Assembly (NCBI RefSeq): GCF_902833645.1 | Contig: NZ_CADFGE010000006.1 | Span: 186,001-250,000, forward strand | Reading direction: 5' to 3' | Source of the DNA: Paraburkholderia fungorum | Lineage (GTDB): Bacteria > Pseudomonadota > Gammaproteobacteria > Burkholderiales > Burkholderiaceae | DNA length: 64,000 nt | Part shown: one piece after another, positions 39,936-48,383 of the stretch | How positions within the stretch are numbered: position 1 is the first letter of the stretch | Layout: every line of letters starts with the position of its first letter | The notes under the pieces: model-generated | Databases searched by the model: none | Told to the model about the DNA's origin: nothing | The model's input: the letters and a program-made list of their open reading frames with translations, nothing else | Made by a program: the position numbers and the translations under genes

Positions 39936-40132
39936 CGCGGTTCCAGTCTCAAAATGAGGCAGCAAGAACAGAGGGTCACGCCTGCTTGTGCTCAGGTCCA
40001 GAAGTGCAAAAGCAGAGCAGGGCCGGGCACGATAGCCACGGCAGCTGCGGGCTGCAGGCGAGTCATCCGGTGCTCAAACGCGTCGAGCGGGCTCTGGTTC
40101 GCCTTCGTCGTCTTGCGGGCGGCTAGGGGCGG

Positions 40133-40369
40133 TTACGAGGTGATCTTAGCCGGCAACCGACCGTCGCGATCAATGATGGCGTATTCAAGAACCATGATGG
40201 ACTGCGCGAGTATACGATCGATTTCGATGTCCTCGCCAAGTAGCGCGGCATGTGCTCGGCGCATATCGCTTAGCCAATCGTTAAGCGTGAGATCCGGCCG
40301 CGGAAAATACCAATCCCGGTAAATGCCGCGCAAGAATTTCCAAGTGGACGGATGAATTGTGGGCTGCAT
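40133..40369 (-). CDS. Small hypothetical protein
   Basis: 78 aa from ATG 40367-40369 (MQPTIHPSTWKF), preceded by AGGGAG. Contains LRGIYRDWYFPRPDLTLNDW and a helix ALLGEDIEIDRILAQSIMVL. No known family. It may be co-transcribed with the gene at 39534. Confidence 0.5.
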   Translation of the reverse strand: MQPTIHPSTWKFLRGIYRDWYFPRPDLTLNDWLSDMRRAHAALLGEDIEIDRILAQSIMVLEYAIIDRDGRLPAKITS

Positions 40370-40679
40370 GGCAATCTCCCTTGATTGGCTGGTTGCTGCA
40401 GGCTGTTTCGGTCTCTCATCCCACGATAGCGCATGTCGGCGCCGCTCGTCCACGATTGCCCGGGTGTACGAGCTTCGCGAACCCGCGTGGGCGCTCAACA
40501 TTGCTTAAGGCAGCCTAGCTGGTCGGGGCGACGCTCGACCGATGTTAGGCGTTCTGGCGGCAGCAGTTGGGTGTTTTTGGTTGTCCGCGGGAGAGTTGTA
40601 GGCATACTTCCGGGGAGCGGGGGCACGCCCAGGCGCCCGGCGATAGTGTTCGGATAGTCAGATCGGATAGGGGGAGCAC
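40370..40679. other. 310-bp divergent region
   Basis: No gene seen. GC drops at its right end, where the lower-GC cargo genes begin; the promoter of the 40680 gene should lie here (AGGGGGAGCAC just ahead of the start is its ribosome site). Confidence 0.4.
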
Positions 40680-41378
40680 ATGGCTGGCGAGGGTTTCTCT
40701 CTCAAGTCGCGCGAGGAAGTGGTGCGCTTTGAAGAACTGCTGGATAAATATATGGTGGCAAGATCTATTTTTGCGCCGAGTCATATTTCGTTGGCAAGTG
40801 CGTTCGACCAGCTTCAAACGCGCCCGGATGGAATGCGTGTTTTTACAGCGCTATTTGATATACAAATTAACTTTTTCCTTCTCTTCTTGGACTCTCACTC
40901 TGTCGGCGTGACGTGGACCGAGGTTTTCGCTAAGGGAAAGCTCGAAGGGGGTTCTATTCTCGACTCCGAGGCGAAGTTTTTTGGAAAAATGGATGTCCAT
41001 CGCTTTAATTCGGCGTATGTACTTCGTTATCGCGCCTTGTGGGACAAGCTGATGGGACTTATAGTATTGACGGAAGCTCCAGCAGAGTACGAGTCTTTCA
41101 TGGGGGCGAGGAGCAGAAAAAAGGACTTTAGAAGAATCGCAGAAAAGCATCAAATCGCTAATGCGGAGTTCTTGGACTCGTTGGAAGGGTTGATTACGCG
41201 TTTCGACAATACATTTCGAACGTCGGAGGCTCACGGCACAGGCCGCCTGCGTAAGTATTCGCTAAGCATGGAGTCGATGGTTGATAATCCTCAGATAGAA
41301 CTGATCGGATTTTGGAATGCGATGAACGGTTTTATTGCAGAGATTGGCAAGAAGTTCGGCAATGTGTCGAAGTCGTGA
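40680..41378 (+). CDS. HEPN-like protein, possible RNase of a defence system
   Basis: 232 aa from ATG 40680 (GGGGGAGC ahead). All-helical, with FTALFDIQINFFLLFLDSHS and RYRALWDKLMGLIVLTEAP helices. The segment F-R-T-S-E-A-H (Arg180, His185) has the R-x4-H spacing of HEPN ribonucleases and is followed by a basic GTGRLRKYS loop. GC is clearly lower than in chromosomal genes. The neighbour at 41449 is on the same strand 70 bp later and could be its partner. The HEPN assignment is by motif and helices only. Confidence 0.5.
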   Translation: MAGEGFSLKSREEVVRFEELLDKYMVARSIFAPSHISLASAFDQLQTRPDGMRVFTALFDIQINFFLLFLDSHSVGVTWTEVFAKGKLEGGSILDSEAKFFGKMDVHRFNSAYVLRYRALWDKLMGLIVLTEAPAEYESFMGARSRKKDFRRIAEKHQIANAEFLDSLEGLITRFDNTFRTSEAHGTGRLRKYSLSMESMVDNPQIELIGFWNAMNGFIAEIGKKFGNVSKS

Positions 41379-41448
41379 GCGACTGCACGATATTCTGGCG
41401 TTGTTGTTAGGCGGATACCTTGTTTCCACTTGAGGGTTGGGGGCGCTT

Positions 41449-42063
41449 ATGAATATGAACGATATCCGCGAGGGGTACGGCGCGGAATTTATAGACTATC
41501 TCACTAACGAATTCGCCAAGCCGCTTGATGATCGGTCGGATTTGTTCACAAAAAATGACTTTCTCAATGAACTAAGGAAGGTGAGGGAGCATAATTACGA
41601 ACCTTTGTATCTGGAAATGATTTTTGCATTGCACAATGTATTTCTATCTGGATTTAGAAAGGGACTTGGTCTTTATCAGTCGGCTATTGAAATTACCGAA
41701 GTGGAATTGGAGATTTACGAGAAGCACGTCGATATCCAAGATGGAATGATTAAATATCTTGAACGGCAACCCACCGAAAACGCGAAGAAAGCGAAAGAGG
41801 CGCAGGACTCCAAACTTGATCCGGTCCGTGAGTACGCTTGGAAGCTAGCGAATGAAAAACCTTATCCCAGCCGTCGGCAAGCAGTGTTGTCGATCAAAGA
41901 GGCTGTCCTCGCTTACGCAAAGTCTATTGAGGGCGTACGTTTAAGCCCTACCCAAGCGCAAACCACTATCGATGGCTGGCTCGCAAAGCGGGGTTTTGCA
42001 CCTACCCCGCCTGCTGGCAAACGGGGTACGGCAGCGCGCAAAGATTCCCCGTCGTCAGCCTGA
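41449..42063 (+). CDS. Hypothetical protein next to the HEPN-like gene
   Basis: 204 aa from ATG 41449. The N-terminal two thirds are helical and lower in GC (FIDYLTNEFAKPLDDRSDLF, LYLEMIFALHNVFLSGFRKG). The last third has KPYPSRRQAVLSIKEAVLAY and TTIDGWLAKRGFAPTPPAGK, with an HTH-like look and higher GC, so the gene may be a fusion of two sources. No known domain. Possible partner of the HEPN-like protein. Confidence 0.55.
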   Translation: MNMNDIREGYGAEFIDYLTNEFAKPLDDRSDLFTKNDFLNELRKVREHNYEPLYLEMIFALHNVFLSGFRKGLGLYQSAIEITEVELEIYEKHVDIQDGMIKYLERQPTENAKKAKEAQDSKLDPVREYAWKLANEKPYPSRRQAVLSIKEAVLAYAKSIEGVRLSPTQAQTTIDGWLAKRGFAPTPPAGKRGTAARKDSPSSA

Positions 42064-42135
42064 CGCAGTATCTCTAGTTTTTCCCGCTCCCTATGATCTA
42101 GCCATTGCACAACGTTTCCCAAAAGGGCGACCAGC

Positions 42136-42198
42136 ATGGCTACCAGGCGCGCACGTTTCCTCGCGCTGGTGCCGTGCACCGGCCAGCACAAGGTCTAA
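42136..42198 (+). pseudogene. Relic of rpsR (ribosomal protein S18), last residues only
   Basis: The frame ATG 42136 to TAA 42198 reads M-A-T-R-RARFLALVPCTGQHKV, very close to the C-terminus of Burkholderia S18 (IKRARFLALLPYTDQHKA by memory). The rest of the gene is absent. It is followed 28 bp later by an rplI relic, keeping the native rpsR-rplI order, so a piece of a ribosomal operon was once copied here. Confidence 0.75.
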
Positions 42199-42226
42199 CC
42201 CGGACGACGCGATAAGGAGCATTCGA

Positions 42227-42976
42227 ATGAAAATCATTCTTATGAACAAGGCAGTCAATCTGGGCAACATGGGCGATATCGTGAAGGTCAGGGACGGCTA
42301 CGCAAGTAACTTCCTGATCGCGAACAAGCAAGCTCGCCGCGCAACGAAGGAAGCCCTGGCTGAATTCGAAGTTCGCCGCGCTGAACTCGAAAAGATCGCC
42401 GCTGAAAAGCGGGCTGCTGCCCAAGCTCAAGGCGAAAAGCCGGCGGGCTCGACGGTTCAGATAGGGCTGCTGAAGCTGCTCGGCGACCACGCTGTTCGTA
42501 TCTCGCTGCACACCGACATGCTCGTCGATGTGACGCTCGCAGTGGATACGTTTGCCGGATCTGGCGGGTTTCCGGACGGGCATGTCGCGGTGAGGCCTCG
42601 CGTCAAGGTGACTATCATGAAAGTCAGTGCAATTGGTCTTATCCTGATCGGACAGTTGTTGTTGGGCGTCGCTCCGCTTACGATTCCGAGTGTGGCGGCG
42701 CTTCTCTCGGTCTACTTTCCCGCCTTCAATATTCTTGAAGCGTCGCAGCCTTCGTTGGTGTCGAAACTGACGCCGCGCACCCGCAAGGGCGCGGTGGCCG
42801 GCGTGTACAACGCCACGCAGTCGATCAATCTTGCGCCGGGTGGGGCGACCGGCGGCTGGTTGCTGAAAGTGGACGGTCGTAGCACGGTTATTTTCACCTG
42901 CTCGGGGCTGGTGTTTTGCTGGCTTATAATCGCTGCAAGCATGAGCCGGTCACACCGCAAAGCGCAAAGGGACTGA
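42227..42976 (+). pseudogene. Chimeric open frame: decayed rplI (L9) fused to the tail of an MFS transporter
   Basis: From ATG 42227 (AAGGAG ahead) the frame reads as ribosomal protein L9: MKIILMNKAVNLGNMGDIVK, DGYASNFLIANKQARRATKE and RRAELEKIAAEKRAAAQAQG, but after TVQI about 50 residues are missing and LKLLGDHAVRISLHTDMLVD resumes the L9 end. It then runs on without a stop into the last part of a major-facilitator transporter (LILIGQLLLGVAPLTIPSVA, FNILEASQPSLVSKLTPRTR, GWLLKVDGRSTVIFTCSGLV). The 249-aa frame is intact but neither parent protein is complete, so it is most likely non-functional. Confidence 0.75.
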
Positions 42977-43018
42977 GCCGGAAGATAGATTTTGAGCAGG
43001 CTTATCGCTCAAAAAGAA

Positions 43019-43040
43019 ACGGCGCGAGTGATCGCGCCGT
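43019..43040 (-). terminator. Terminator-like hairpin, read leftward
   Basis: Perfect 8-bp arms ACGGCGCG / CGCGCCGT around AGTGAT. On the minus strand it is followed by TTCTTTTTG. It lies just past the chimeric pseudogene. Confidence 0.6.
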
Positions 43041-43330
43041 CTCAAATGGGGAAGGGACTTCGCCCACGTCCGTGGAAAGATTCGGGCGGGTCCCTTCGAA
43101 TCACGTACCTCTTTGGAAAGGCACATGACTACAGCAAACTTGTGTTACCTGCTTCTAGCAGCGCATTATTTCAGCATCGGAGCGGTGTATGTGTTCGCCG
43201 CGCTGAATAGTCATACATGACTCAGACGAGCCATATATGGCTAGATTAGCACAGTGATGCGCGCGACGTGAACGGCGGTCGAAAAGGCTTGCTCCGCAAT
43301 TCGATGCCGAACACCAGGCGGAAATTCAAG

Positions 43331-43357
43331 GCCCACGTGTTTTGTGGGCTTTTTTTT
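43331..43357 (+). terminator. Rho-independent terminator
   Basis: GCCCAC-GTGTTTT-GTGGGC followed by eight T. No gene ends directly before it, so it may belong to a lost gene or a small RNA. Confidence 0.8.
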
Positions 43358-43624
43358 CGAATTGGCGGCTTGCTGCCAAGCGCGGACCTAGGTGCGGATG
43401 CTGCGGCAGGACGGCGGACAGTCAAGGCAGGAATCGCTGGTTATAAAAGGGGATTCGCGGGTTCGCCGGTCGCGTACCTATGTGGGAGAAGCGGCGCCAG
43501 TATGGGTTTTTGCAGTATGGGCTGGCGTATGGGTATCGTCTAAAGGCCTTGTCCAGTAGCTCGGTAACGCCCTTGCATCATCAGCGTGCAGTCGGATGAC
43601 AAAGGGTTCCATTCCGCGGCGGAA

Positions 43625-43642
43625 GTGCTACACCGGTGCTAC
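43625..43642. promoter_or_regulatory. Putative right-end integrase arm sites
   Basis: GTGCTACAC (43625-43633) followed at once by a second partial copy GTGCTAC (43636-43642), about 70-80 bp inside attR. The same 9-mer flanks the integrase promoter at the other end of the island (6316-6324 and, inverted, 6345-6353). Confidence 0.6.
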
Positions 43643-43691
43643 GAGCTTTGCAGGTCCAGCCGATAACCCTACTGGCAATGCTCTTCAGCTT

Positions 43692-43727
43692 GATTGTTCC
43701 CATCCATCATGGGTGCGACGGACACGC
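43692..43727. other. attR of the dusA-integrated island
   Basis: Matches the attL region over TCCATCATGGGTGCGACGG (43703-43721) with 20 of 23 identities to 6180-6202, and more loosely 11 bases further left. On the minus strand it encodes RRVSVAPMMD in the frame that starts at ATG 43758, the original dusA start. Confidence 0.8.
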
Positions 43728-43758
43728 GGCGCGGACTGGGAGTTTGAGCTGAAGACAT
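43705..43758 (-). pseudogene. Stranded original 5' end of dusA
   Basis: ATG 43756-43758 opens MSSAQTPSPRRVSVAPMM, continuous with the conserved DusA N-terminus, then runs into island DNA (DGNNQAE). These are the native first 18 codons, cut off from the rest of dusA 37.5 kb away. The native promoter should lie just to the right: on the minus strand a TAAAAT box stands about 30 bases before the ATG. Confidence 0.8.
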
Positions 43759-44429
43759 GGGACGGCCAGACGGCTTGAATCAAAATCCGATTTTACCGCA
43801 ACGCGTAAGACTTCCCGGCGCCGGGTTGCACGGTCTGCACCCCATTCGCGCTTCAGCCGTCCCCGCAGTGCCCAGAAAAGCGACGTCGCGCCTTGCAACG
43901 CGCCAGTCGCTTTTTGTTCAGACCGGCCTGGTCGGTTGGTTGGCCGGATCGGTGTATCGGCAGCCGTCGAATACTGCCAGGTGGCGGGCGGGGTGATGCC
44001 GCTGTCGACGGGCGCATGAGCACCGCACCCGTACAGTCTTTCGGTCCGCGCTTTCGCGGAGCCGGCACGTCCTGAACACCTCAAAATCCCGGACATGGTG
44101 ATCGCTTTCCCGCGCGTCGGCGATGTGCCGTGCGGTCTGGATCCACTAGATCGAGCCGGCCGACCAGAACAGAAATTCAGGAGCGGTTCGTAGTGCCGAG
44201 TATCCGCCGGCTTCAGGTCGAAAGCGGTAGGAGGACCGCAGGGAGGGATGAGGCGACGGCGTTGCGGGTGAGCGAGCAGGGGCTGCCTGTTCCCTGAAAA
44301 GCGCGAGCTGGCCAGCTCGCGCATCGACATCGATTCACACAGGGCAAGCAAGGCAATCAGAGCATTATGGTCGCCCCGGGCACCCCGGCCGACGCACTCC
44401 GCTGCGTGACAAAGGCACGGCCGGTGGTG
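43759..44429. other. 670-bp chromosomal stretch with the orphaned dusA promoter
   Basis: No gene supported. A leftward 214-codon frame crosses it but reads out of frame with the dusA relic and has an atypical composition. Any transcript from the old dusA promoter now runs leftward into the island's right end. Confidence 0.5.
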
Positions 44430-44789
44430 TCAATGCCCGTGACCGCCCTGAGCGCCACCGCTGCTCCACGCACTGCCGCCACCGCCGTGGCCGCCGCCCC
44501 CGCCGTGCCAGCCACCGCCGCCGCCCCCGTGCCAGCCACCGCCATGCCAGCCACCGCCATGCCATCCGCCGTCATGCCAGTAGCCCCCGTGTCCATGGTA
44601 GTAACAGCACGAGCCGCCCCAGCCACCCCAGATGTCGACCGAGCCGTAAGCCGGTCCGTATGGACCGTAGGCATAACCGTAGCCGGGGTAGTAGTAAGGG
44701 TAGGCGTAGTCGTATCCCGGGGCGACCGCGCACCCGGTGAGACTTGCCGCCACAGCCAGCAGCGCGACTGATGCAATAAGCCTGCTCAC
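44430..44789 (-). CDS. Gly/His/Trp-rich lipoprotein
   Basis: 119 aa from GTG 44787-44789 with GGGAG eight bases ahead; the open frame upstream lacks such a site. The N-terminus SRLIASVALLAVAASLTGCA ends in a lipobox (L-T-G-C), so the protein is lipid-anchored. The mature part begins with Tyr/Pro/Gly repeats (PYYYPGYGYAYGPYGPAYG) and continues with WHGGG repeats. His-rich repeats may bind metals. Similar repeats occur in small surface proteins of soil bacteria; function unknown. Confidence 0.75.
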   Translation of the reverse strand: MSRLIASVALLAVAASLTGCAVAPGYDYAYPYYYPGYGYAYGPYGPAYGSVDIWGGWGGSCCYYHGHGGYWHDGGWHGGGWHGGGWHGGGGGGWHGGGGGHGGGGSAWSSGGAQGGHGH

Positions 44790-45144
44790 GATTTTCTCCC
44801 GCCTCCTCGTATAAGAATCAGAAAGACGGCGTGCCCCGGAGTTCAGCGGGATTTGTGTCCGCGCATTACGGCTGGCGCGCGCCACGCCGCCGCCACAAGG
44901 CCGCCGTGGCGATCTGATGCCATAGCGGCCGCGCGTTGCAGCAAGCTTCAGAAGATGACCGAATCACCGCCCTGTAACACTTCGTTAAATATTCGAAAAG
45001 AAACTGTAGGGCGCGCCTGATACTTTCGCGTCAGACAATTCCCTCTTTGAATCCAGAGCAGGTTTGTGCCGACACTGGACGAAGAAGAACGTACCCCACA
45101 CTGCCGGGCTGTCTGATGCGAAGCCTGCAAGAAACTGGCCGTTA
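44790..45144. other. 355-bp divergent promoter region
   Basis: Between the lipoprotein (minus) and the sulfotransferase gene (plus). No gene supported. An AT-richer stretch near 44980-45010 is the likeliest promoter for the rightward operon. Confidence 0.4.
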
Positions 45145-46728
45145 ATGAAGCACGACCCACAGCCTGCGACCGCCCCGGAATGGTGCGCCGAAGGCGACGC
45201 CTGCGTCGCTCGCGGCGAACTCCAGGCGGCACTCCACTGTTTTGAAGCGGCGCGCGCGCTCGATCCCGCCAACGGCGCCGTCAATGAGCGCCTCGCGGGA
45301 ACGCTCGCCGTGCTGAACCGTTTTTCCGAAGCCGTGGTGCGCTATCACGAGGGCATTGCGCTCGATCCGCTGAACACCAATTTGCGTCATGGGCTCGGCT
45401 GGTCGCTCGAGCAGATGCATCGGCTTGAGCAGGCCGTCGACGCCTACCGCGAAGCCGTGCGGCTGAATCCGCAAGCCGATGGCTCGTACAACAACATGGG
45501 CAACTGCCTGCAGGCGCTCGGCCGTTTTGACGAATCGCACGAAGCCTATCGCCGCGCGATCGAAGCCGCTCCGCAGGTGCCGCTGTACTACCGCAACTTC
45601 GTGCAATCCAAGCGTCTGAGTGCCGACGATCCGGTGTTCGCCGCGCTCGAGCGATTCGCGCACAATGTCGCTTCGCTCACGCCGGCGGATCAGGCCGAAC
45701 TGCACTTCGCGTATGGTCAGGCGCTGTCCGATGTGGGCCGCAACGATGCATCGTTCGATCATTTCCTGAAAGGCAACGCGTTGCACCGCGCCGGCGTGCG
45801 TTATGACGAAGCCGCGGCGCTCGGTCTGTTCGCGCATTTGCCCGAGCTCCTGACTGCGGAGGTGCTGGCGGCCAAACACGGGCTGGGCGATCCGTCGGCC
45901 GCGCCGATTTTTATTGTCGGTATGCCGCGCTCCGGCTCCACCCTGATCGAACAGATTCTCGCGAGCCATCCGCAGGTTCTCGGCATGGGCGAGCGTACGG
46001 ACTTCGGCGAGGCGCTGGTGAATTGCATCGGCCGCGATTCAGACGACCCGTTGCGTATCGATATCGAAGCGTTGCAGGGCGTCGGGGCCGCACAATTGCG
46101 CGCGCTCGGCGCCGACTATCTGCGCCGCATGCACGCGCCGCAACTGGAAATGCAAGGCTCGGCATCGGGAGGCTACACGCGCTTCACCGACAAGTATCCG
46201 TTCAATTTCATCAACGTCGGCCTGATCCATCTGGCACTGCCGAACGCGCGCTTCATTCACAGCAGCCGGTCACCGTTGCAAAGTTGTCTGTCGATTTTTT
46301 CACGAATTTTCCACGACGTACCATTCAGCTACGATCTCGGTGAACTGGGCCGCTACTACCGCGCCTACGACGCGCTGATGGCGCATTGGCAACGCGTGTT
46401 GCCCGAAGGCACGATGATCGAAGTCAAATACGAAGAGCTGGTCGAGGACCTCGAAGGCAATGTCCGGCGTTTGCTTGCGCATTGCGGACTCGACTGGGAC
46501 GAGCGCTGCCTGTCGTTTCACCAGACCGAGCGGCAGGTGAATACGGCAAGCGCGGCGCAGGTGCGCCGCCCGATCTACAAGACCTCGGTGCGGCGCTGGC
46601 AGCCGCGCGAGGCGCTGCTGCAACCCTTGCTTGACGGTTTGGGACCGGACCTGGCGCCGGCCGGCAGCTTCGGCGCGCCGGCGGCGAATGCCGCGGCACC
46701 GGCAACGGATAGGGAGCGTAAGTCATGA
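45145..46728 (+). CDS. TPR-repeat sulfotransferase
   Basis: 527 aa from ATG 45145. Residues 15-150 carry tetratricopeptide repeats (GELQAALHCFEAARALDPAN, SEAVVRYHEGIALDPLNTNL, AVDAYREAVRLNPQADGSYN). The second half is a PAPS-dependent sulfotransferase: FIVGMPRSGSTLIEQILASH (5'-phosphosulfate loop, about 256-275), FTDKYPFNFINVGLIHLALP and FIHSSRSPLQSCLSIF (3'-phosphate binding). It transfers sulfate from PAPS to an unknown acceptor, perhaps a protein or glycan held by the TPRs. Coupled by ATGA to cysC, which makes the donor. Confidence 0.9.
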   Translation: MKHDPQPATAPEWCAEGDACVARGELQAALHCFEAARALDPANGAVNERLAGTLAVLNRFSEAVVRYHEGIALDPLNTNLRHGLGWSLEQMHRLEQAVDAYREAVRLNPQADGSYNNMGNCLQALGRFDESHEAYRRAIEAAPQVPLYYRNFVQSKRLSADDPVFAALERFAHNVASLTPADQAELHFAYGQALSDVGRNDASFDHFLKGNALHRAGVRYDEAAALGLFAHLPELLTAEVLAAKHGLGDPSAAPIFIVGMPRSGSTLIEQILASHPQVLGMGERTDFGEALVNCIGRDSDDPLRIDIEALQGVGAAQLRALGADYLRRMHAPQLEMQGSASGGYTRFTDKYPFNFINVGLIHLALPNARFIHSSRSPLQSCLSIFSRIFHDVPFSYDLGELGRYYRAYDALMAHWQRVLPEGTMIEVKYEELVEDLEGNVRRLLAHCGLDWDERCLSFHQTERQVNTASAAQVRRPIYKTSVRRWQPREALLQPLLDGLGPDLAPAGSFGAPAANAAAPATDRERKS

Positions 46729-47297
46729 GCACGACCCGCGGCGCCGTCATATGGATGACCGGTCTGTCCGGCGCCGGTAAATCGACCTTGGCCGACGCGT
46801 TGCACCGGCGTCTGAAAGCGGCGGGACATGCTTCGATCGTGCTCGACGGCGACGTGCTGCGGCGCGGCCTGACCGCTGACCTCGGCTTCACTCCCGAAGA
46901 CCGCGCCGAAAATCTGCGGCGCGTCGCGCACGTCGCGGCGCTGTTCATGCAACAAGGCTTCGTCGCGATGGCCGCGGTGATTTCGCCCGAGCATGAGCAT
47001 CGGCGCATGGCTCGCGAGATCGTGGGCGACGGGTTCGTCGAAGTGTTCGTGAATGCGCCGCTGACGGTGTGCGAGGCACGCGATGTCAAAGGCCTCTACG
47101 CGCGTGCGCGGCGCGGCGAGATCCCCAATTTCACCGGCATTTCCGGGCCGTACGATGTGCCGCTCGAACCCGATCTGATGATCGAATCCGATCGGGTGTC
47201 GATCGACGAGGCGGTAGACCGCCTGCTCGTGCATCTGGTCGCCATGGGTTGCCTGACGAGAGAGAGCGGGCTTGGCAGGCCGCGCCTCGCGAAATAA
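46725..47297 (+). CDS. cysC: Adenylyl-sulfate kinase
   Basis: 190 aa. Phosphorylates APS to PAPS. Walker A GLSGAGKST (13-21), the LDGDVLRRGL motif, FTPEDRAENLRRVAHVAALF, and the substrate loop DVKGLYARARRGEIPNFTGI are all present, with the usual family size. The ATGA overlap with the sulfotransferase (46725-46728) shows that the kinase here serves sulfation rather than sulfate assimilation alone; the usual cysD/cysN partners are not next to it. Confidence 0.95.
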   Translation: MSTTRGAVIWMTGLSGAGKSTLADALHRRLKAAGHASIVLDGDVLRRGLTADLGFTPEDRAENLRRVAHVAALFMQQGFVAMAAVISPEHEHRRMAREIVGDGFVEVFVNAPLTVCEARDVKGLYARARRGEIPNFTGISGPYDVPLEPDLMIESDRVSIDEAVDRLLVHLVAMGCLTRESGLGRPRLAK

Positions 47298-47404
47298 CGG
47301 GCGCGCCGTCCGTATCGCGTGCCGGCTGCGCAAATTTTTCACCCGGCGGCGGGCATTTCGCTATACCTTTTCGGCTACTCGTGGACTGAAAGGGTGATGC
47401 GTCG

Positions 47405-48046
47405 ATGCCGACATTGTCGATAAGAAAAATAACGCCGAACGTCGAAGCGCTGGTTCTGGCCGCCGATCTGGCCGGCACGGTTGTCTTCGCGATCGAGGGC
47501 GCGCTCAGCGCGATGCGCGGCGGTCTCGATCTGCTGGGTGTGATGGTGATCTCGTTTGTCGCGGCGCTTGGCGGCGGTGTGATCCGCGATCTGCTGATCG
47601 GCGATTCACCGCCCAACGCGATACGCGACTGGCGTTACCCGGCGTTGACGTCCGCCACCGGCCTGCTCACCTTCGTTTTCCATTCCACTGTCCAGCAATT
47701 TCCTGCCGCGCTGATCGCCGTGCTCGATGCAGCCGGCCTCGCGCTGTTTGCCGTGGCGGGCGTCGAGAAAGCGCTGCTGTTCCGCATCCGCCCGTTTATC
47801 GCGATGCTGATGGGCACCGTCACGGGCGTGGGCGGCGGTGTGATCCGCGATGTGCTGATGGCGCGCGTGCCGCTCGTGCTGCACGCCGACATCTATGCGA
47901 CCGCGGCCTTCGCGGGGGCTTTCGTCGTGGTGGTGGCGCGGCGCGCCGGCTTGCCGCCTGGCGTCGCGGCGTGCTTCATCTTGCGCGTGCTTGCCGTCAC
48001 CTACGGCTGGCATCTGCCGAAGGCGTCGCTCTCAGCGCTTGCGTAA
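47405..48046 (+). CDS. Trimeric intracellular cation channel (UPF0126/TRIC-like) membrane protein
   Basis: 213 aa with six or seven transmembrane segments arranged as two repeats: LVLAADLAGTVVFAIEGALS and ALIAVLDAAGLALFAVAGVE, each followed by the signature ALGGGVIRDLLIG and GVGGGVIRDVLMA. Prokaryotic members form K+-permeable trimeric channels. It follows cysC by 107 bp on the same strand. The 3' end overlaps the converging small gene by 15 bp. Confidence 0.9.
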   Translation: MPTLSIRKITPNVEALVLAADLAGTVVFAIEGALSAMRGGLDLLGVMVISFVAALGGGVIRDLLIGDSPPNAIRDWRYPALTSATGLLTFVFHSTVQQFPAALIAVLDAAGLALFAVAGVEKALLFRIRPFIAMLMGTVTGVGGGVIRDVLMARVPLVLHADIYATAAFAGAFVVVVARRAGLPPGVAACFILRVLAVTYGWHLPKASLSALA

Positions 48047-48244
48047 AGGCTCGATCAGCGACGACAGACCGTTGTGATCGATCTCGTGCATCAGGGCCAG
48101 CAGACGGCCGATTTCTCCCGGTGGAAAGCCCTGACTCGCGAACCAGTTCAGATAGTGGCCCGGCAGATCCGCGATCAGCCGGCCTTTGTATTTTCCGTAG
48201 GGCATCACGCGCGTGACCAGCAGTTCGAGGTGTTCGGGATTCAT
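48032..48244 (-). CDS. DUF3820-type small protein
   Basis: 70 aa from ATG 48242-48244. MPYGKYKGRLIADLPGHYLN is the typical core of DUF3820 (M-P-F/Y-G-K-Y-K-G), followed by WFASQGFPPGEIGRLLALMH. Similar domains are found near exonucleases and are thought to bind nucleic acid. Function here unknown. Confidence 0.85.
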   Translation of the reverse strand: MNPEHLELLVTRVMPYGKYKGRLIADLPGHYLNWFASQGFPPGEIGRLLALMHEIDHNGLSSLIEPLRKR

Positions 48245-48383
48245 CGCAGATGGGTTGACGCAGCGTTCGTTGAGCGCGCCGGTGTGAGCGGCTGCTGAAG
48301 CAGTATTTTAGCCGCGCTGCAGGCATTGCGCGGGCATGGTAACGTCGGCGCTTTCCGTTTTCACACACAACAGGACAGGTTCG

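Larger units (their letters stand above)
42977..43704. other. Right-end stretch of the island, gene-free
   Basis: About 730 bp without a supported gene. It holds two hairpins, two GTGCTAC-type sites and the approach to attR. Short frames (for example 43596-43778) cross attR and are not credible. Confidence 0.5.
6180..43710. mobile_element. 37.5-kb genomic island or prophage-like element inserted in dusA
   Basis: The limits are the two copies of the dusA 5' segment: the left copy continues into the rest of dusA, and the right copy keeps the original start codon. A dusA-type integrase starts 177 bp inside the left end. The interior is a mosaic of phage-like genes (replication, PrtN, AlpA, Rha, AP2, tape measure), a serine recombinase cassette, candidate defence genes and pseudogenes, with several islands of lower GC. 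No portal, capsid, large terminase or lysis genes are recognised. It could be a decayed prophage, a composite of two elements, or a helper-dependent satellite. Confidence 0.85.

Noticed and set aside
6180..43710. Complete active prophage
   Set aside because: No recognisable large terminase, portal, capsid, tail tube or lysis genes.
43707..44351. Leftward 214-codon frame at the right island junction
   Set aside because: It crosses attR in a frame different from the dusA relic and has low-complexity Arg/Pro/Ser composition.
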